64,000 nt of DNA from contig NW_023998415.1 of NCBI RefSeq assembly GCF_014805625.2, positions 10,760,411 through 10,824,410 of the forward strand, given 5' to 3'. This stretch comes from Glossina fuscipes (taxonomy: Eukaryota; Arthropoda; Insecta; Diptera; Glossinidae). The position numbers and the translations under genes are program-made. Of this stretch, positions 37,969 to 50,142 are shown one piece after another (positions within the stretch are counted from its first letter, which is position 1; each line of letters begins with the position of its first letter). Below the pieces are notes generated by a model, which worked only from the letters and a program-made list of their open reading frames with translations, was not told the origin of the DNA and searched no databases.

Positions 37969-40055
37969 TCCTTTCGCGTCACTCTTTGCGATTTTTTCAT
38001 TTTTAGCTATTTAAACAATAATTATCATCATTATTAATGACTTTGTAACTATGTTTCTCTCTGTATCCAGAAAGCGAAACATAACCGGATGGCAAACAAA
38101 AAAAAAACAAAAAAAAGAAAAAGATAAAGAAAAAAGAAAGAAGAAGAAAAGCAAAAAAATGATCGTCAACTAACACAGCCAAGCGCAGCTATCATATTCC
38201 TTTGTTTGTTTGTTAACAACATTTAGAATTCTTCTGCATTTTCCTCGTTTACCTTGCTTTGCCATCAGTTAGCTTTTATTTGTTTTGGTCAATTATACAA
38301 CTGCAATCTACTAAATTATATTACGCAATATGATTTACTTGCAATATTTATATTTATTAATTATACATCAATGCATATACGCAATAGTATGCGTGCAGAT
38401 TTTGTATGTACATATGTTAATATACGTATATGGAAATTAAATGTGTATATGTGTTTTTACCAGTTAATATATACATGTCATTCAAGAATCATCAGAATTT
38501 TTTTTTTTCAAGAATTTTCCATTACTCAAGTGCGTTCGCACAATAATAGTATAGTGTGGGGCATGTATGTAGCAAATTTTATTTGTATTATGTGCTTGGT
38601 GAATAAGTGTGTTCAACTTTTAATTAATGAAACTTCTCTTCGGATATGATAAAAGAGAGCGAGAAAATACTGAAATAAATAATATTTGTTTATATAAAAT
38701 TCTACGAATTTAAGGTTTCAATGGTGCATTTATGCTACTTGGATGCAAACGTGTTTCGGTGCATTTGTATATTTTTACACAATTTATTTTATTTTTATGC
38801 TTCTCTTTGAGATTTATTTATTTATTTTTTTTTTTTTTAATATTTTATAGTTTATTAAAATTTCTTTTCTAATTTTCTCTTTTTTATTATAAAAAAATTT
38901 TGTTTGTTTTTTCATTTTCATTTGTGGTTTATGAACACTAATTAATACAGTAGAACGCTTTTAAATATAAAAAAAAGTTTATATATTTTTTATTTTTTTG
39001 CTTTTATTTTGACTGATATTAACTCCTTTTCTTGTATCGACTATCAAAGTTTAAGGGCGGAACGATTTTGTTATCCCGCTGGTAATTTGCAAAAACATAT
39101 AGACGATGCAGAAACCGAAAACGAAATGCCTATATACGCGTCTACATGTATGTATTCCGTTCATCGGTTCATCCGATGAAACGATCAAAGTAGAAGAAGA
39201 AGAAGAAGAAGAAGAAGAAAAAGAAGTGGAATCGATCTGAATCTGGTAAATTTTAATTTAAATAAGTTTCTATTTAAATTTTACAGTTAAACATAGCAAG
39301 TGGGCATGGTTTTCTTAATTATACATTAACTCTTATGTAAATAATGAAATAGTAAATGAAAAAAAAAAAGACTGAAGATATCCAACGATTTGTAAGAAAT
39401 ATCGTTGTCGATTATGATATTTATATAACGCTCTAACGGACTATACCATAATTTTTTAAGGAAATTTTTTCAAGCATGTCAAACGTGTTTATGTACGTTC
39501 GTTGAAACTGGCTGCAATGCGTCTACCACTTTCTTAATTACATGAAACATTTATGTAGAAAACTAGTTACACACATGCGCATATGCCGGTGTAATAATCG
39601 ATAGGAATTAAATAATTTTTTAGGAATGAACCTCGCTCCTCTACTCTTCCGAAGAGAAAACACAATCTCCATTAGAAAGACAGTGAGTTGATAATAGAGC
39701 AAATACTGGCAAAGGTCTCAGTGAAAGCGTCACTTTTCTTTAAAATTTTTTATTGTCTACGAAGACTTGTGACTTGGCTATTGGAAGATTTGTTTGATTT
39801 TAAAGTAAATATGACTTTTAATCGATTTTCTATTTAAATTTAACCACTGTTCGTCTAGCGTTAATGAATACAAAACCATTTACACTTGTTTACTTAACAT
39901 GAATTGTGATACTTCCTTTTCTTAGCTTATCGGGCTGCTGTGGCTGCTGTTCGTATACTCTGAATTTCCCCTCGCGCTACATACTCTTTACCGCGCTCGA
40001 TTCATTCCCTATGCGTGCTTAATGCTTTCTATTTACTTGTCTATATAATACATAC

Positions 40056-40090
<35 letters not shown>

Positions 40091-40983
40091 AACGTTGTCA
40101 GGAAACATGGAATCATCTTTTCTGGCTGATGTTGTTATTGCTACAGCTACTCTTGTTTTAAGTAGATAACAACTTTGCCATATGAACTTACATACAAACA
40201 TGTTTGCATGATACGTATACACATATTTAATGTGTATGTGTGTATTCCTTTGTATATCGGTATGATGTGTCGTTTGACTATGTGTTATATGTTATCGATG
40301 TTATCAGTTCACCGCCTTTGGCATTATATAAAAAAAACATATCATTTTCCTTTTTTTTTCTTTCCTTCTTTTGCTTTACTTTCATTACCAAGTTTTCTTA
40401 CATATTATAATACGTATATGAGTTCACTAGATAGACATAAGCACTCTATTTGCTTAAAAATAGTATATAAAGTGTATTCGCGTGTTCATATATGCGTTTG
40501 TTAGCTCTTTCCCATTTTCTTTCTTACACAACACAATTTCATTTCATGTACTTACTTAGACGTACGAGTATTAAAGCAGCTCTTTGCGGATTTTCTGAAG
40601 TTGTAAATAATTTATAAACGTCGCCAAGGCAGCCATAAAGCAGCCATAATGTTAAAGAAATACGATGGTGGAAAATAGTAGTAGCGGCAGCGATGGTGGC
40701 AGCATTTTAAACATAAACCGCAAATTATATGCTAATAGTTTATTTATTTTAATAATATTAAGAACAATAACAACAATAATAACAATAATAAAATATAACA
40801 ACAATAGCAATAGCAGCAACAACAAATGGCAATAATAAAAGCAACGGTAAATATGTTAGCCACACATTCCTATAGATAGACTTATGCCAGCAAAATACAC
40901 ATCCATACACACATCTCTTAGCTCAAATTGTTGATATTCAGTTTTATTTTAACTTTAAGATTATACTTACTTATTCACTAGTA

Positions 40984-40987
<4 letters not shown>

Positions 40988-41028
<41 letters not shown>
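40988..41028. repeat. (GT)n microsatellite
   Basis: About 20 uninterrupted GT units, among the longest dinucleotide tracts in the window. Confidence 0.95.
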
Positions 41029-41029
<1 letters not shown>

Positions 41030-41639
41030 CGGCTCTTAAGATTTTTGCGGTATGCGGTATGTGGCATGCGGCATGCTCTTTAACTGTTTGCAAAATGCTT
41101 ACTGATATCGACTCACTGTTTTGTGTGTTTCGTTGAAACTCTTAAGCCTAAGCTGCTTGCTGCTCGCGCTGCGTTAATAGTTTTTGCTGGTTTTATTTTC
41201 TTCCAAATTAAGCATTAATTGTTTATGAACTTGGGTTCGACTCTGACAATGAGTTGAGTTGAGTTACAATGGTTCCCATTGGCAACGCTTACCTGCTACT
41301 CGACTATTTTATCTTATTTCTTCAAGTATGGCTTAATATTCATTTTCCATGTTTATTAAAACTCTTGTTAAGTTTACTCACAATAGATTTTGCAATGAAA
41401 ATTTTCAGTTGTTACCGCTCTTGTACCACGGTATGAAAAAGATGCTTCACTTCTTTCGTTTAGGTACTTTTTTTTTTTTTCTTCACTTTATATGATACTA
41501 AATCTTGTCTGCAACGTTGCTATTCTCTGTGTGATAGGTTTGCGCTTTTTTTTTTTTTTTCATTATTCATCACGCACATTTCGTTGCTGCAGTTTAATTA
41601 ATTAATTTCTCAAGTTGTGCTGTTGATCTTTTTATATAC

Positions 41640-41642
<3 letters not shown>

Positions 41643-41682
<40 letters not shown>
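41643..41682. repeat. (TA)n microsatellite
   Basis: About 20 AT/TA units without interruption. Confidence 0.95.
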
Positions 41683-41685
<3 letters not shown>

Positions 41686-42416
41686 ACAATGGATGCACTA
41701 CAACTTTGTATAGCATTACATTTAATACAGAGCAACATTCTTGTTAACAAGTTGATTAATAAATTGCCGTTGAGCTGAGTATAAGCGACAGATAAACGAG
41801 AAGAAGTAAGACGAAGAGATTGTATGTTAGCAGCCATGCCGGGGCACCTTATACCCCTGTTAGTTGCTTTTACTTCTTATTGGCTTTCTTCGATAACTGC
41901 GAACGTCTCGCTTAACTTTAACAGGCTAATTGATAAAAAGGTCCCCGGTGCAATTTTATTACGATTGTTAACGATTGCTCGATATTCGTTTCTATTCCAT
42001 TAGCCAAACTTTTTCTTCCATCAAAGCAATTGAGAGAACCTGAAAAAGTAATGATTAAAGTGAACCTTTCAATTTAATCGTTCGACCAATTAATCAATAA
42101 TTCGATGCTACTATCTCTACCCTAAAAAAAATATCGTTTCCTTTATGATTCGTTTTCATCTTTGTCTTTGAAAAACTCTCAATAATGGACTTATGATAAA
42201 ACAATTTATTAGATTTCATCAATTATTCCAAGTCTACAAAACACAATAATCCAGTGTTCCATGTCTCGAGAAAAAATTCATTAAATCCAATCTAGTCTAA
42301 AAGGTGCCATGGTCTTCTTCACAAATATCAGGATTCATACAAATCTTCGTTCTCCCATATGCTTAAACTGACACATGACACACATTAGTTCGGGAAAATT
42401 TGCATTGGTGTACCTA

Positions 42417-43679
42417 TTGCTTTGGGGAAAAAGAAATCCATTAATTTTTCGGTAGATGGCTGCACTGATAGATTTCTCGTAAAGTATCGATCAAACAATT
42501 TCAGATTTATGCTCTTTGGAAAGGTGACATTTCGCAGTAAAAAAAATTCTTTTGCTGCGTTTTGTTTGGTGCATTCAGTTGTGAGTTACAGCGTGTTAAA
42601 AATGGAAGTGAACAAAGAGAAAATTCGGTACATTTTACAGTTTTTCTTTGACAAAGGCGAAAATGCAAGCCATGCAAGCGGCTAAAATTGTGAATGGTAT
42701 TTATGGTTCCGATACTGTAACAGCCAATTATGTGCAATTTTGGTTTCGTAGATTCCGTTCAGGAATTTTTGATGTTAAAGATGCACCTCGCACAGGTAGG
42801 CCGGTCGTCGAAAATGTCGATAAAATCGGAGAAATGGTCGAAGTTGACCGGCATGTTAGCAGTCGTAACATCGCCCAGGAGCTAAAAATCGACCGTAAAA
42901 CAGTTTTAAACCATTTACACAAAGCTGGATTCAAAAAGAAGCTCGATGTTTGGGTGCTACACCAATTAACAGAAAAAAACATGATGGATCGAATTTCCAT
43001 CTGCGAAGCCTCGGCCAAATGGAATGAGATAGACCCATTTCTTAAACGGATGGTGACTGGAGATGAGAAATGGATCACATACGATAACCCTGTGCGAAAA
43101 CGATCGTGGTCAAAGAGCGTGGTGAAGCACCTCAAACGGCCAGGAAGGTTTTGCTATGCATTTGGTGGGACTGGAAGGGGATTATTTATTATGAGTTGCT
43201 GCCATATGGCCAAACGCTAAATTCTGATCTCTACTGTCAACAACTGGACCGTTTGAAGATAGCGATTGACCAGAAATGGCCAACAGGAGAGGTGTCGTGT
43301 TCCACCAGGACAACCCTAGGCCACACACATCTACAGTGACTCGCCAGAAGCTTCGGGAGCTTGGTTGGGAAGTTTTAATGAATCCGCCATATAGTCCGCA
43401 CTTGGCACCAAGCGATTATCATCTTTTTCTTGCATTGCAAAGTTTCTTTAATGATAAAAAATTGGAATCTAGGGAGGATTGTGAAAATCGACTTCTAGAG
43501 TTTTTTGCAAATAGAGACCAGGACTTCTATGAGAGAGGCATTTTGAAGTTAACTTTAAAATGGCAACAAATCGTACAACAAAACGGTGTATATTTGACCC
43601 AAATCGGACAATCCGAAGCTTGTTAAATAAGGTCCTGAAGTTCATATAAAAATAATGGATTTCTTTTTCCCCAAACTAA
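42417..43679 (+). mobile_element. Full-length mariner element with TIRs and TA duplication
   Basis: A 1,263-bp element bounded by 27-bp inverted repeats. The right end (43653-43679) read inward is TTAGTTTGGGGAAAAAG then AAATCCATTA. The left end (42417-42443) is TTGCTTTGGGGAAAAAG then AAATCCATTA. They differ at two positions near the tip. TA dinucleotides at 42415-42416 and 43680-43681 are the expected target duplication. Length, repeats and the single transposase gene all fit the mariner family of the Tc1/mariner superfamily. The changed left tip, at the outermost bases cut during transposition, suggests impaired mobility. The element looks younger than the other mariner relics here because its protein blocks are nearly intact. 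Confidence 0.93.
42602..43626 (+). pseudogene. Mariner transposase, DD34D, disrupted by three frameshifts
   Basis: The product would be a cut-and-paste transposase that binds the terminal repeats and acts through three Asp residues. The start is ATG at 42602 (MEVNKEKIRYILQFFFDKGE). The frame shifts near 42675-42690. It then runs through TANYVQFWFRRFRSGIFDVK, the linker RTGRPV, the second helix-turn-helix (NIAQELKIDRKTVLNHLHKA) and MVTGDEKW, with Asp1 at 43062. A second shift near 43110-43140 leads to VLLCIWWDWKGIIYYELL. A third near 43270 leads to VVFHQDN (Asp2 at 43309) and YSPHLAPSDYHLF (Asp3 at 43414), with exactly 34 residues between. All three Asp codons survive. About seven residues appear missing between WSK and the IWWD block compared with relatives. 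YSPH replaces the usual YSPD. The stop is TAA at 43624-43626. Confidence 0.92.
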
Positions 43680-43852
43680 TATTATCTTAATTACCTTAGA
43701 TATGGTAGATGCGAAATATAGATTTGGAAAATTCCTTAGCGAGAAATCTATAATGTAGCTAACTAGTTGATAATAGTAACAATTATTTTCGTTGAGTTTG
43801 TCTCATAGTGGAAGAGTTTCAAGATGGGGGCGCTACGTTAAACATATTTAAA

Positions 43853-43853
<1 letters not shown>

Positions 43854-43888
<35 letters not shown>

Positions 43889-44044
43889 TTCGCCAGAGAA
43901 ATAAATTCGAAGACTAAACTCTTAAAGCACTAGCACCTAAGGCTATCGGCTTTTTTATTGAAAACTCTACCGCACTTGAGATTCGAACCCACGACCATTG
44001 AGTTGCTAGTCGAGATTTCTCGCCTTCGGCCACTCAGGCGGCTT
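43854..44044 (-). mobile_element. tRNA-derived SINE, family A, copy 4
   Basis: Minus strand: head GAGTGGCCGAAGGCGAG, B-box GTGGGTTCGAATCTC, body and a long (AAT)n tail (about 43853-43886). Its B-box and head are closest to consensus, so it may be the youngest copy. Target duplication TATTTAAAA at 43845-43853 and 44045-44053 (9 bp exact). It lies 175 bp from the mariner end. Confidence 0.9.
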
Positions 44045-44054
44045 TATTTAAAAG

Positions 44055-45830
44055 TTAGCTATAACATATATAATATTATTACGAAAATGCCATATTTGAT
44101 GATTTGAAGTTTGATGAAAATTGATAACGAAAGGGATAACCAGGTATACATTCATCGCGCGTCATGCAGCTGGGGATTGGCGGAAGAGATTAACAACAAT
44201 TGGTAGAAAATTTAACAGGAAAACGGATTAACGGACTAAAAATGTCGCGATAAATTTGGGTAACGGTAACTTACTACTAAAAGTGTACAAATGCAGAATA
44301 TTTGCGGAAGGTAATGTTAGTCGCGAGGGTCAAGTCAGAAGACTCGAATTGAAATATTCGAACGGACCAGACCAGAGCGAGACCTGAAGTGTTGTAAATA
44401 TATATATATATATACCTGTAAATAGTACGTAATTCTACAAATCGCTATTCAACGCTATGAATTTTATTTCAAAAGGAATTGAATAAATAATGTAAAATCA
44501 CGAGAGATGAATACTGTGAAGAATACTTGAAACTATTTATTAATTTAATCTAAACATAAATTATGCACAAGTATTCGCTATTGTATCCATTTAAATGCAA
44601 TTTTTCTGCGAGATTATTTCGAACGTCATACATATGCTATAGGTGGACTGTGCTTCCTCTTAATTTAATATTTACAATATTAGTTACGAAAGTTGTGTTA
44701 GCATTTTTTTGCGCATTAATTGTGCAAAATAAGGGAATAAACTCTAAGGAAGAAAGTCTCGTATCTTTATAAATATGATTTCGAGTTCACTTTTTGGCAG
44801 ATTTTGCTTTTCCATCACCAAAGATAAAGTTACTGCATTAATAGCAGTGGCAAGCAGGTGGGTCGATAGATTTCGATTCATAAATTATGTGCGCTCTTTA
44901 GGATCTGGAAAAATTTAAGATGATAATGCTATCTTTGCCGATTTCTCTCGGCACCTCGAATAATTGTCTAGAGATAATTTATTATTATTCCTCCTTACAT
45001 CCATTACCATTACGGATTTTACTGCGTATAAACTGCAGAAACTATCAGAGTTTGATGATGTCCGGCATTGCTGTAGCGTGATTGATTTTCGATCTTTATC
45101 CTTGTTCGTTTATTAATAGTTGAATTCGTCACATGATTCTTTCAAGGATATTCAAATTTTGCCATCAAATTATCATCGGGATCTTTGCTTTAAGCAATTC
45201 AGCTTTCAATATTAGCAAGTACTAGAGATTGATTCGAAATGATTTATTTATTTATTGAGATATAAACTGTAAATATCATTCACATTTTTGCAAATAACTT
45301 TAAGCAGATTGAAAAGCTATTTACATTAACTAAGCTTTATGAAAATAAAGTTCCCAGAAAAATGATTCGGGGCATTGAAGTCTAACTCACCAAGTAATGT
45401 CGGCAAATCGATAAATCTACGTTTATTAGGTTATGGCAAAACTAACAAAAGCAACCTATTTTCATAAGGAGACAAAGTTACAAGCAGTTTTCTATTTCAA
45501 TTCCTAAAGGCGAAGAGCAGGAATTGCTTTTAAATGGATTCTAATGAACCTACATAGCGCATGTAGGAAGGAAATCACACAACAGATGCATACTGAAGTA
45601 TTTATCCTACTAAGAGCTTGTAATGTTCTGCAACGGCAACTGTGTATACCTATGGCTCCAATATTGTCTTCCATTAAGACTTTGATCGACTTTCGACTGA
45701 CAAACTTGGGAAAAAATCATTTTTTTTTTGTGCGCTCAGTACTATCTCTTTAAAAGTCTTAAGAGCTTGCTTTGCTTTTAGAAAATGAAACAAGAATGTA
45801 TATTAGATCATACCATTTAATAAGTCTTTG
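44055..45830. other. Gene-free DNA
   Basis: No gene supported. About 44150-44500 is less AT-rich and contains CCAGACCAGAGCGAGACCTG, a short (TA)n and CTGTAAATAGTACG. It could be a decayed LTR, but no second LTR, primer site or coding region is visible. Confidence 0.4.
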
Positions 45831-45837
45831 GTCTGAC

Positions 45838-46170
45838 GCATGTATAGCGTCGCTGTTGATGTACCCATATAATTTATCGATAATATCAATCGCCAAAGGA
45901 TGGGTGGCATGACATTTTTCATTATATTACTGTGACCGGCAATTGGACTCTGGGGTGTAGTGATGCATCCATGAAATATCAAAGCTTTTTGATATCCTTA
46001 AGCTGTCAACTATCTTATAAACTGTCGATTTTCCAAAATGATTTTGTTGTTCACATTTTTCATGTTTTCTGGAACAATTGCTGAATTCGGGCCGCCAGAG
46101 TGTTTAGCATAATCGATCGTTATATGTTCGCGTTTAAAATCAACCAATCATTTCTCTCTCATTTCAGAGG
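45838..46170 (-). pseudogene. Mariner relic of irritans-like type, internally deleted
   Basis: Minus-strand reading: DFKREHITIDYAKHSGGPN, then SAIVPENMKNVNNKIILENR, matching the FKRGE..SGRP..VVPENIKKV..MILDDR region of irritans-type mariners. After a deletion come FGKSTVYKIVDSL and FDISWMHHYTPESN. The last is the counterpart of the DETWLHHYTPES block, with the first catalytic Asp retained. Another frame continues into a decayed VMPPILW (VMASVFWD). The rest is missing. This is a different mariner type from the 42.4 and 35.8 kb copies, whose first Asp block is GDEKWITYDN or equivalent. It is non-functional. Confidence 0.72.
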
Positions 46171-46539
46171 CAAGGCGACAGTCAGTCGTGTAGACAGTAG
46201 CCGGCGAAAGCCGTGCAAACGCCAAAATCGCTTGAGAAGGCTACGCCATCCGTATTTTAGAATATGTATAGTGAAATATTTGTCGGCCGCCTTGAAAAGG
46301 GATAAAGGGTCAATAGTGTATATTATATTATATTATTAGTGCGTTTGAATAACGTTGAAAATCCGACAAACTTATTGAGTGATATGTTTTGATGATGTGA
46401 TTTACACACTTTCGTCTAGACTTGATATGATGGCACGCTTAGCATTGACCAGATATTCAACGATAATTTTATTCTCGCATCTTAACTGAAGAGAAATTTG
46501 CCAAATTCATTCTAATAGTAGATTTTGGTTGATATTATG

Positions 46540-48445
46540 CAAAGTACCCACATCCGATTACTAATTTGGTTTCAATACCTAATTTGATTATTTTTGAAAA
46601 TGACGTCTTTGAAGGGTTGAGCTCTCCAAAACATAGTTGTGCGCCTGGACTTAATGAAACTCCATCATGTGCACTTAAATCTTGTGCTGTCGAGCTATGC
46701 GGTGTTATCTTAACAATTTTTAACCAATCCTTGAATTTAGATGCTTTCCCCTTGTGTTGAAAGACTAGTTTCCTCATAGACAACTTGTAGAGAACTACAG
46801 AGGTATTGCCAAGTTGTGTGTCTTGCCTAAACTGTTCGAGCGAATTCTGACTCAGGATTTGGTCTTTGCCATCAATCCGTATATTTCTCCTTTGGCTTTT
46901 GAAAAGGAAGATCTACGGTCACCAATCTGTTAGAGTTTATTTGTCATGTTTTCAAGGCTTTTCCTGGTGGCTCTCGCACTGATGTCATATGCATTGATAT
47001 TAGCAAAGCGTTTGATTTGGTTAACCATAAACTATGTATCTTTACATTCCAAGCCTCTGAATTATCTTATCTGCACAACAGATCATTTAGGGTTTTGTTA
47101 AACTTCATTAGCTCGGATGAATTCCCCGTGACGTCTGGAGTACCTTAAGGCAGCCCCTTAAGACCCAGTTTATTTAATTTATACATTAACGATTTGCCCT
47201 CGGTTATTAAATCCAGCCAGATCTTAACGCATGCTGATGATGTGAAACTGTTTTCTTCCTTTTCCGCCGATTCGCAATCATATCAGCTTTAAAGTGGTGC
47301 TCGTTGAACTCAATCTAAATAAATGCAAGAAGCTTTCTTTTGCAAGAAGGAAATCATCAGTACTTTATTCGATTCGCACAAGTTGGAGGATGTCGATTCA
47401 TTCACAAATTTAGGCGGTCTATTTGACCATAGGTTACGTTTTAACTTTCATATTAAGCTCTCGTTAAGCAAAGCTCAGTCCTCGCTTGGTTTTATGCACA
47501 GGTGGTTCAAAGAGCTTAATAATCCTTACATAACATGTGTTTGGTTAGACATATACTCGAGTATGCTTCTGTTTTGTGGTCTCCTTCATGTAGATGCTAT
47601 GTAGACTCAATTGAATCTGTTCAAAAGCAATTCTTACTGTTCGCCCTTAAGAATTTGGGTTGGGACCCGATTGCCTCTCTGCCCCCCTATGAAAATAGGT
47701 TGCCTCTATTGCCCTTATCGTCACTAGAGAAACGTAGATTTGTTCTTCGGCTTTCCTCCTTAATCAAAGTAATAAATGGTACTATTAACTCGTCAGCATT
47801 ACTTGGCGAGATACGCTTTAATGTCCCTAATTGCTTCTCTAGGCACTTTATCTTGATTAAGCTTAGTCAATGGAAATAGAATTATAAGCTGATCAACCTG
47901 CTCAGAGTTGTTTGCAGAAACCTAAATGATGTCTATCACTTATTCTCATTATCGGTCTCTTTAAAGTCTATTAAAGTAAATTTGCTTAATATGCGCGATT
48001 TACCTATGTCGTATTTAAACTTCATTTACTTCGTATTTAATATTTCATTCTTGATATCTCATTTTGTTTTATTTCAAATTATTTTGTGTTGTTAACGTGA
48101 CCGTTGCTAAGCTTATGCATGTTAGCAATGGTTTAGAGGTTCCTTTGCGACCTGGATCTATATTCTTGTCGCGGGTGTGCTTCTGTGCTAGTTGTGTATA
48201 TGATTTTTTTTTTATTTTTTGTCCCTTTTTATTTATTTATACATGAGTTATTATTTAGAATTTTTTAACTTACTTTGTTGTTACTATTCTTCTTTTTTAT
48301 CTTTCTCTTTATTGTATACTAGTTTAAAAAAAAAAATTAATATAAGATTTTCTCTTAAGATGCACTGAATTCGCCCGTAATTTCTTTTAGTTGGATTTCA
48401 TGTATAAATGGGTAAAATAAAAAAAATTAATAAATAAATAAAATA
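46540..48445 (+). mobile_element. Jockey/CR1-like LINE, 5'-truncated, RT pseudogene
   Basis: The reverse transcriptase of a non-LTR element is recognisable in several frames. An early block ends CALKSCAVELCGVILTIFNQ (about 46665-46725), followed by ENYRGIAKLCVLPKLFERIL (46790-46850). Palm motif A is IDISKAFDLVNHKL, with Asp at 46996. Next is VTSGVP, a stop at 47146-47148 where Gln is expected, and GSPLRPSLFNLYINDLP. Motif C is HADDVKLF (Asp pair at 47236-47241, normally F/YADD). The connection region has ILEYASVLWSPSC and PPYENRLPLLPLSSLEKRR (47550-47740). Frameshifts and stops disrupt it. The 3' end is AT-rich with an AATAAATAAATA-type tail at about 48420-48445. The endonuclease and ORF1 are absent. 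Confidence 0.85.
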
Positions 48446-48479
48446 AAGATTCAGTTCTCGTTACGTTATATATCTCGTC

Positions 48480-48775
48480 AGGTTCTATGAGAGTGAGAGA
48501 GAGAGTTCAAAAAATTGCTACAGCCGAACCAAAGTTTTAGCACGAATGCAAGAAAAGTGGACCGATTCGAACCATTTTCAATAGCGTTTGTCTTTGGATG
48601 GAAAGCACACATCCTATAAATTGGGACGTGTGGCTTAAGCACAAATTTACATGGAGGGACACAAGACGGACAGACAGGCTTAATATCGATACAGACAAGC
48701 GGCAATATCGGTATAATAAAAGGTGAGTCTATCTTAAGCCCTACCTGTGTGTTATATTCGCCCGCATTAACTTAC
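48480..48775 (+). repeat. Dispersed repeat, longer copy of the 5.2 kb sequence
   Basis: It has GACCGATTCGAACCATTTTC and AATAGCG near 48560-48600, related to the upstream block of repeat R at 29.9 and 56.1 kb. Then come GACGGACAGACAGGC, ATATCGGTATAATAAAAGG and CTATCTTAAGCCCTACCTG, matching 5160-5285. It therefore links the two repeat groups. No coding capacity. Confidence 0.55.
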
Positions 48776-49752
48776 CGCAAGTGATGTAGGGTGCAAAAAT
48801 ACAAAAACGGAAAAAATGAAAAAGCACCCGAAGCACACGATGGACGAAAAAGTGAATGCACAATCAAGCAACTTATTGAACGTATATTATAATCTGGACG
48901 TAATCGTAGAGGCGGCCAGAAGCTACCTGCTTAAATGTTTAATCTACTTTTTCCATTTTCTTTCTTTGTTTTTTGCTTTTTAAGTTTTCATTATCCATAT
49001 GTTTGTAAATAAAGATAAACGGACCCCTTATATTTATAGGTCGAAATTACTGGATTAAATAACTTGTGCGCAGTATAAGCGATAGCGATTTCAAGTGAAA
49101 TAACTTGACAAAATTAATGTAAATCACATCCACGTGCGAACGCACAACAATTGCAACAATTTTACAACAATTTGAAGCTGATAAAAAAGAATGCAAGTAA
49201 ACTTTTGAAAATTGTTATTTCAATCTCAAAGATCAGGAAATCAGGAAATGTTTTCTAATGTTAAAAAATCCAAACAAAAAAAAAAAAAAAATAAATAAAT
49301 AAATAAATAAATAAATAGTTTATTGAAATATTTAATATCATGTTTGCCTGAGTTCGTGTTGTAATTTCATATAATTTAATATATTTAGTAATTGACAATA
49401 TTGTAGTCATTTTATAAATTTATGATAAGTGATTTAAGTAAATCACTCAATTTCCTCGTTTAAAATGCGTAAATAACCGAACGACTACCAGCACTTACCA
49501 GCAGACAGGTGGAACGAGTTGATTGTGCATACATATATATATGCATATTTACATCAGTGTAAGCGTGCGTAGGCTGTTTCAAGTAAGTATGTAAGTATGT
49601 ATATATATACACACATGTATCTTGATAATTTTCTTTCTTTTTGATTGCAACAATATTAAGAAGAGATGCTAGTCAGTGTTAATGCGAGCATTTAATCGTA
49701 AATCAATAAATGATTAGGTTAAGTAGTTTTCATTAAAAAGGATTAAATTTAC

Positions 49753-49785
<33 letters not shown>

Positions 49786-50111
49786 TTTTCTTTCTGTTTG
49801 TTTAACCTTTATATTATCTTATTTTTTGCATATGTCATTGTGATGGATGTTAAAGTTAATTATGAATAAAACATAAATAAGAGGTTAAATCCCTGGAATA
49901 TTGTCATCACTTGGATATCTAAACGTATTTATGAAATTATAATATTTGTCGTGTAAGTTGTCATAGGTCTATGATTAGAATTGGAGAGAGCAATCATAAT
50001 TATTTCAAGTATTAGAAGAAGTATTAAGCTAAATTTACATTTCTACATAGAAACGAGTATATATATATATATATATATATATACAAATACGTGCATGGTT
50101 ACTATCTACAC

Positions 50112-50142
<31 letters not shown>

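Larger units (their letters stand above)
37137..42416. other. Gene-free DNA with dense simple repeats
   Basis: No gene supported. (AC)n at about 37752-37777, (ATT)n at about 37937-37968, (GAA)n at about 39192-39219, (CATA)n/(TA)n at about 40050-40090, AAC/AAT repeats near 40765-40830, (GT)n at about 40988-41028 and (TA)n at 41643-41682. The 131-codon plus ORF at 38254-38649 is cysteine/isoleucine-rich AT-driven sequence with no domain and is not called. Confidence 0.5.

Noticed and set aside
38254..38649. 131-codon plus-strand ORF
   Set aside because: AT-driven composition rich in Ile, Cys and Tyr; no recognisable motif, and no paralogous or splice evidence.
42728..43135. 135-codon minus-strand ORF
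   Set aside because: Antisense shadow of the mariner transposase at 42602-43626.
44150..44500. Possible solo LTR of a retrotransposon
   Set aside because: No paired LTR, target duplication, primer-binding site or polyprotein remnant could be seen.
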